Both the position numbers and the translations under genes were made by a program. Of a stretch of 64,000 bases of DNA, positions 61,566 to 64,000 are shown in pieces. The notes below the pieces were generated by a model. It saw only the letters and a list, made by a program, of their open reading frames with translations, had not been told where the DNA came from and searched no databases. The number at the start of each line of letters is the position of its first letter. Position 1 is the first letter of the stretch. Origin of the DNA: Liolophura sinensis (taxonomy: Eukaryota; Mollusca; Polyplacophora; Chitonida; Chitonidae); the NCBI RefSeq assembly GCF_032854445.1, contig NC_088307.1:4090001-4154000 (forward strand), read 5' to 3'.

Positions 61566-61632
61566 TTTGTTGACAATCCTTCTCACGTACGGCCGGAGAG
61601 GAAGCCAGCAAATAAATAAATAAATAAATAGC
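61566..61632 (-). repeat. SINE-A internal fragment in inverted position with (AAAT)n end
   Basis: 'TCTCACGTACGGCCGGAGAG' and GAAGCCAGC read in the orientation opposite to the preceding copy, yet they run straight into AAATAAATAAATAAAT. Only the core-to-B-box side is present. Confidence 0.75.
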
Positions 61633-61937
61633 TTAATGACACAGTTCCCGTGTTACTGGTGGATAGTTCATTTAAATTTAACGTAGATTGCGGCGATATT
61701 AGATGATCTGATAGTTGTCGGCCACATCCACCTTTAGGTTAATAAAGACAATTCCAAAACGGGTTTGCGGCGGACAGAATCAGGAGGAAAATCGACCCAG
61801 AATCACACTTCCTCAATCACACCCGGCGACTTCTTATCCTTTTTCGTTGATAGTCTTGTATCTCCGATCTTTTCGAGGATAACCTATCCTAGACTGGGAG
61901 TGAACCAATAAAACCACACCTTGTGTGTACCATAGCA

Positions 61938-62157
61938 AGGGGTCCAGGTGGCCAGGTGGCCACACCAGCGAAGCACAATGATTCAGGAGCCTCTCATCTA
62001 TGTGGCAGCTCTGAGTTCAAGTCCAGCTCATGCTGGCTACCTCTGAAATCATGCTGAAATTGTGGATTTCCCCCGGGCCCTGCCCGGTTTCCACACACCC
62101 GTCGTATAAGTGAAGTGTTCTTGAGTACAGCATAAAACACCAATCAAATAAGTAAAT
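61938..62157 (+). mobile_element. SINE-A, near full length
   Basis: Head from GGGGTCCAGGTGGCC, B-box region 'GAGTTCAAGTCCAGCTCATG', 'CCCCCGGGCCCTGCCCGGTT', 'GTGTTCTTGAGTACAGCATA' and tail 'ACACCAATCAAATAAGTAAA'. Confidence 0.88.
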
Positions 62158-62267
62158 ACTGGTAATTAAAAAGACCAGCGTCGTAACCACCTATCGCGGT
62201 CATATAAGTGAAATAGCCTTGATAACGCTTTGCAATTCCGACAAACCATACCAAATAAATACAGCCT

Positions 62268-62545
62268 AAATGAGTGAGTGCTTGGGGTTTAACGTCGTAC
62301 TTAACAATTTAAGGACTCCTTAGACTGCATGTAATGCGCCTCCTTGTTGCAGGACACCGCTCTTTTTATGTAGTGCCGAAGGCATGGGGACAGCCCCACC
62401 CGAGCCATTATTCTGATATGGGTCAACTAGTCGTTGCACTATCCCCTTCATGCTGAACGCCAAGCGAGGAAGCTGCAACTTCCTCTTTTAAAGTCTTAGG
62501 TGTGACTTGACCCAGGATTGACCCTGGGTCTCAGCCTTAATGAAG
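62268..62545 (+). mobile_element. SINE-D or other interspersed repeat
   Basis: 'TGAGTGAGTGCTTGGGGTTT', 'AATGCGCCTCCTTGTTGCAG', 'CCCACCCGAGCCATTATTCT', 'AACTAGTCGTTGCACTATCC' and 'CAAGCGAGGAAGCTGCAACT'. I recall near-identical sequence as a dispersed repeat in lophotrochozoan genomes. A 33-bp piece recurs at 43694. Confidence 0.75.
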
Positions 62546-62920
62546 CCGCATGTGTGTTTTGTTACATGTGAGTTATATAAATTATTCACAGCGTGATTAT
62601 ACAACCGAGGCCTTTTCTTGGCCATGATCAGCGATTACACCGGTAGAGGACTACGGGAACGTGTGAGGATTAGCAGACAACATCAGGCGTATTCCTGGTT
62701 CAAAAGGGCAGCTACGTCTTGATGATGACAGTGATGTAAGGCGAGAGAGAGATTATGAACAGAGCGATAACCACAAGTGTCGTTTTCTGAAAAAGAAAAT
62801 TACACCTCCCTAACCCCCCCCCCCCCTCCAACCATGCCCTAAAAAGAAAAAAGAAAGAAAGAAAAAAAATCAAACCGATCAGTAATCACTACCATGGTAA
62901 CGGGTTTATTTTTACTTTCA

Positions 62921-63778
62921 CAGACAAAAAATAATCTGTCATATTGAACAGACAGTCTATCTTGACGCTTGTCTCTATTCTGTCATTACAACAGATTATT
63001 ATGATCTTGTTCGAGATTATTCTGTTGGATACAGCAGACAAATTATTACATTAAGTCAGCATACAGATTTATGAGATTAACAACCGAGGATATTTTAGTG
63101 CACCAGAAGCTCTGCTTAAGGCCCATAATGAAATTGCCAGGCCTGACAAATTCGTCACTAACGTACCAAAGGTCGATGGTTTATCCCGACCTCTACTTTT
63201 TTTCCCCTCCTTCCATAAAAATTCCCCAACCGTTGCATAAAGCTTTAAATAACAATCATTCTGTAAATCAATTTATCCTTTATTATTTGTTCGGAAAGGA
63301 CAGGTAAATATAGGGTGCCAAAAGTGTGTACTTGAATTTTTTTTAAATCTCATTTTGATCAACTTAATGCGCAGTCTTTTTCAGCCAAGTTGTACAACGG
63401 GTGAGTCAGAATGTCAGTAACAATAAGATAAACAACATATGCTCATTTAGTGATGACACACCAGGTCATACGTGGGCGATCCTCTCATCATCAGGATATT
63501 CCAGGACGTATTGATGCTTCTCGAATGTGTGATTGTATGGCTAAAAAAATTAATCAGTTAATTTTAACAGAAAGTCTGTTGCCTGAGTGATGCTATGATG
63601 TATTCTGTTATTATAAGATTTAACAGAACTTTCTGTTAGCTTAATATACATTTTTTACGTTGAAATGGAACATATGTGTTGTATTTATCAGAGTAATTCC
63701 CTGCTACAGCAGAATAGATTCATCAGTCTGAAAACAGGATTTCTGTTAAATTCAACATATTATTTTTTGGAGTGTATG
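62921..63778. mobile_element. Candidate foldback / MITE-like element with imperfect inverted ends
   Basis: The left end has ACAAAAAATAATCTG followed by TTGAACAGA. The right end, on the opposite strand, reads TACACTCCAAAAAATAATATG then TTGAATTTAACAGA, given here as 'TACACTCCAAAAAATAATAT' and 'TTGAATTTAACAGA'. Between them are several palindromic words such as TAACAGAAAGTCTGTT and TAACAGAACTTTCTGTTA. No target duplication was found. The frame at 63071-63307 inside is unsupported. Confidence 0.35.
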
Positions 63779-64000
63779 AAAATGACTGAATAAGGAATAT
63801 ACAGTTCGGCTCTCCACGACATGCATGTCATGTGATAAGAATCAGACCCACGGCAAAATCTTGCAGTATCGGTGAGTTTAAGCCCAGCTTCTCCCTCTTT
63901 AACAACTGCAGTTTTCCGGTAAATTGTTAGTCAAATTAATAGACAGTTCGCTTCTGGATATAAGGGACGCTACTGCGGCATGTTACTACCTGAATGAAAG

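Overview
This is a 64 kb piece of an invertebrate nuclear genome. It has spliceosomal introns with good GT/AG sites, about 60% AT content, many minisatellites and many tRNA-derived SINEs. The commonest SINE reads, in the orientation seen most often here, as an AAAT-type tail followed by 'GATTGGTGTTTTACGCCGTA'. From general knowledge this SINE type is widespread in molluscs and other lophotrochozoans, so the source is most likely a mollusc (a brachiopod-like lophotrochozoan is possible). That assignment is inference.

One gene is well supported. On the minus strand, five coding exons between 36669 and 12449 join in phase into an 807-residue nuclear receptor of the NR6A / insect HR4 (GCNF-like) group. 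Exon 1 holds the start, the N-terminal region and most of the first zinc finger. Exon 2 (33994-33846) completes the DNA-binding domain. Exon 3 (18256-18195) encodes the 'RMPGGRNSG' carboxy-terminal extension. Exon 4 (17740-16891) holds the hinge and most of the ligand-binding domain. Exon 5 (12648-12449) ends the domain and carries the stop. An acceptor 39 bases upstream of the start codon implies at least one untranslated 5' exon further upstream (above 36720). Candidate donors lie at 49928, 50313 and 53535, but none is proven.

Layout by coordinate: 1-12448 is 3' flank and probable 3' UTR, with four minisatellites (33, 58, about 38-42 and 23 bp units) and a perfect DR1 nuclear-receptor site at 6725-6737. 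12449-36708 is the receptor gene. Its introns hold a 39-bp array, a 2.5-kb array of 32-bp units, a dead pogo/Tigger-like transposase split by a SINE, and several SINE copies. 36720-50000 is presumed 5' intron or upstream DNA, with a strikingly regular 47-bp array and shorter arrays. 50000-64000 is upstream or intergenic, rich in SINEs. It contains a decayed reverse-transcriptase fragment, a 58-bp array, a 78-bp array, a 209-bp duplication and a possible foldback element.

Outside the receptor I find no second convincing host gene. Most other open frames are read-through of tandem repeats or SINEs. A small exon-like frame at 52183-52431 is the best remaining unexplained coding candidate.
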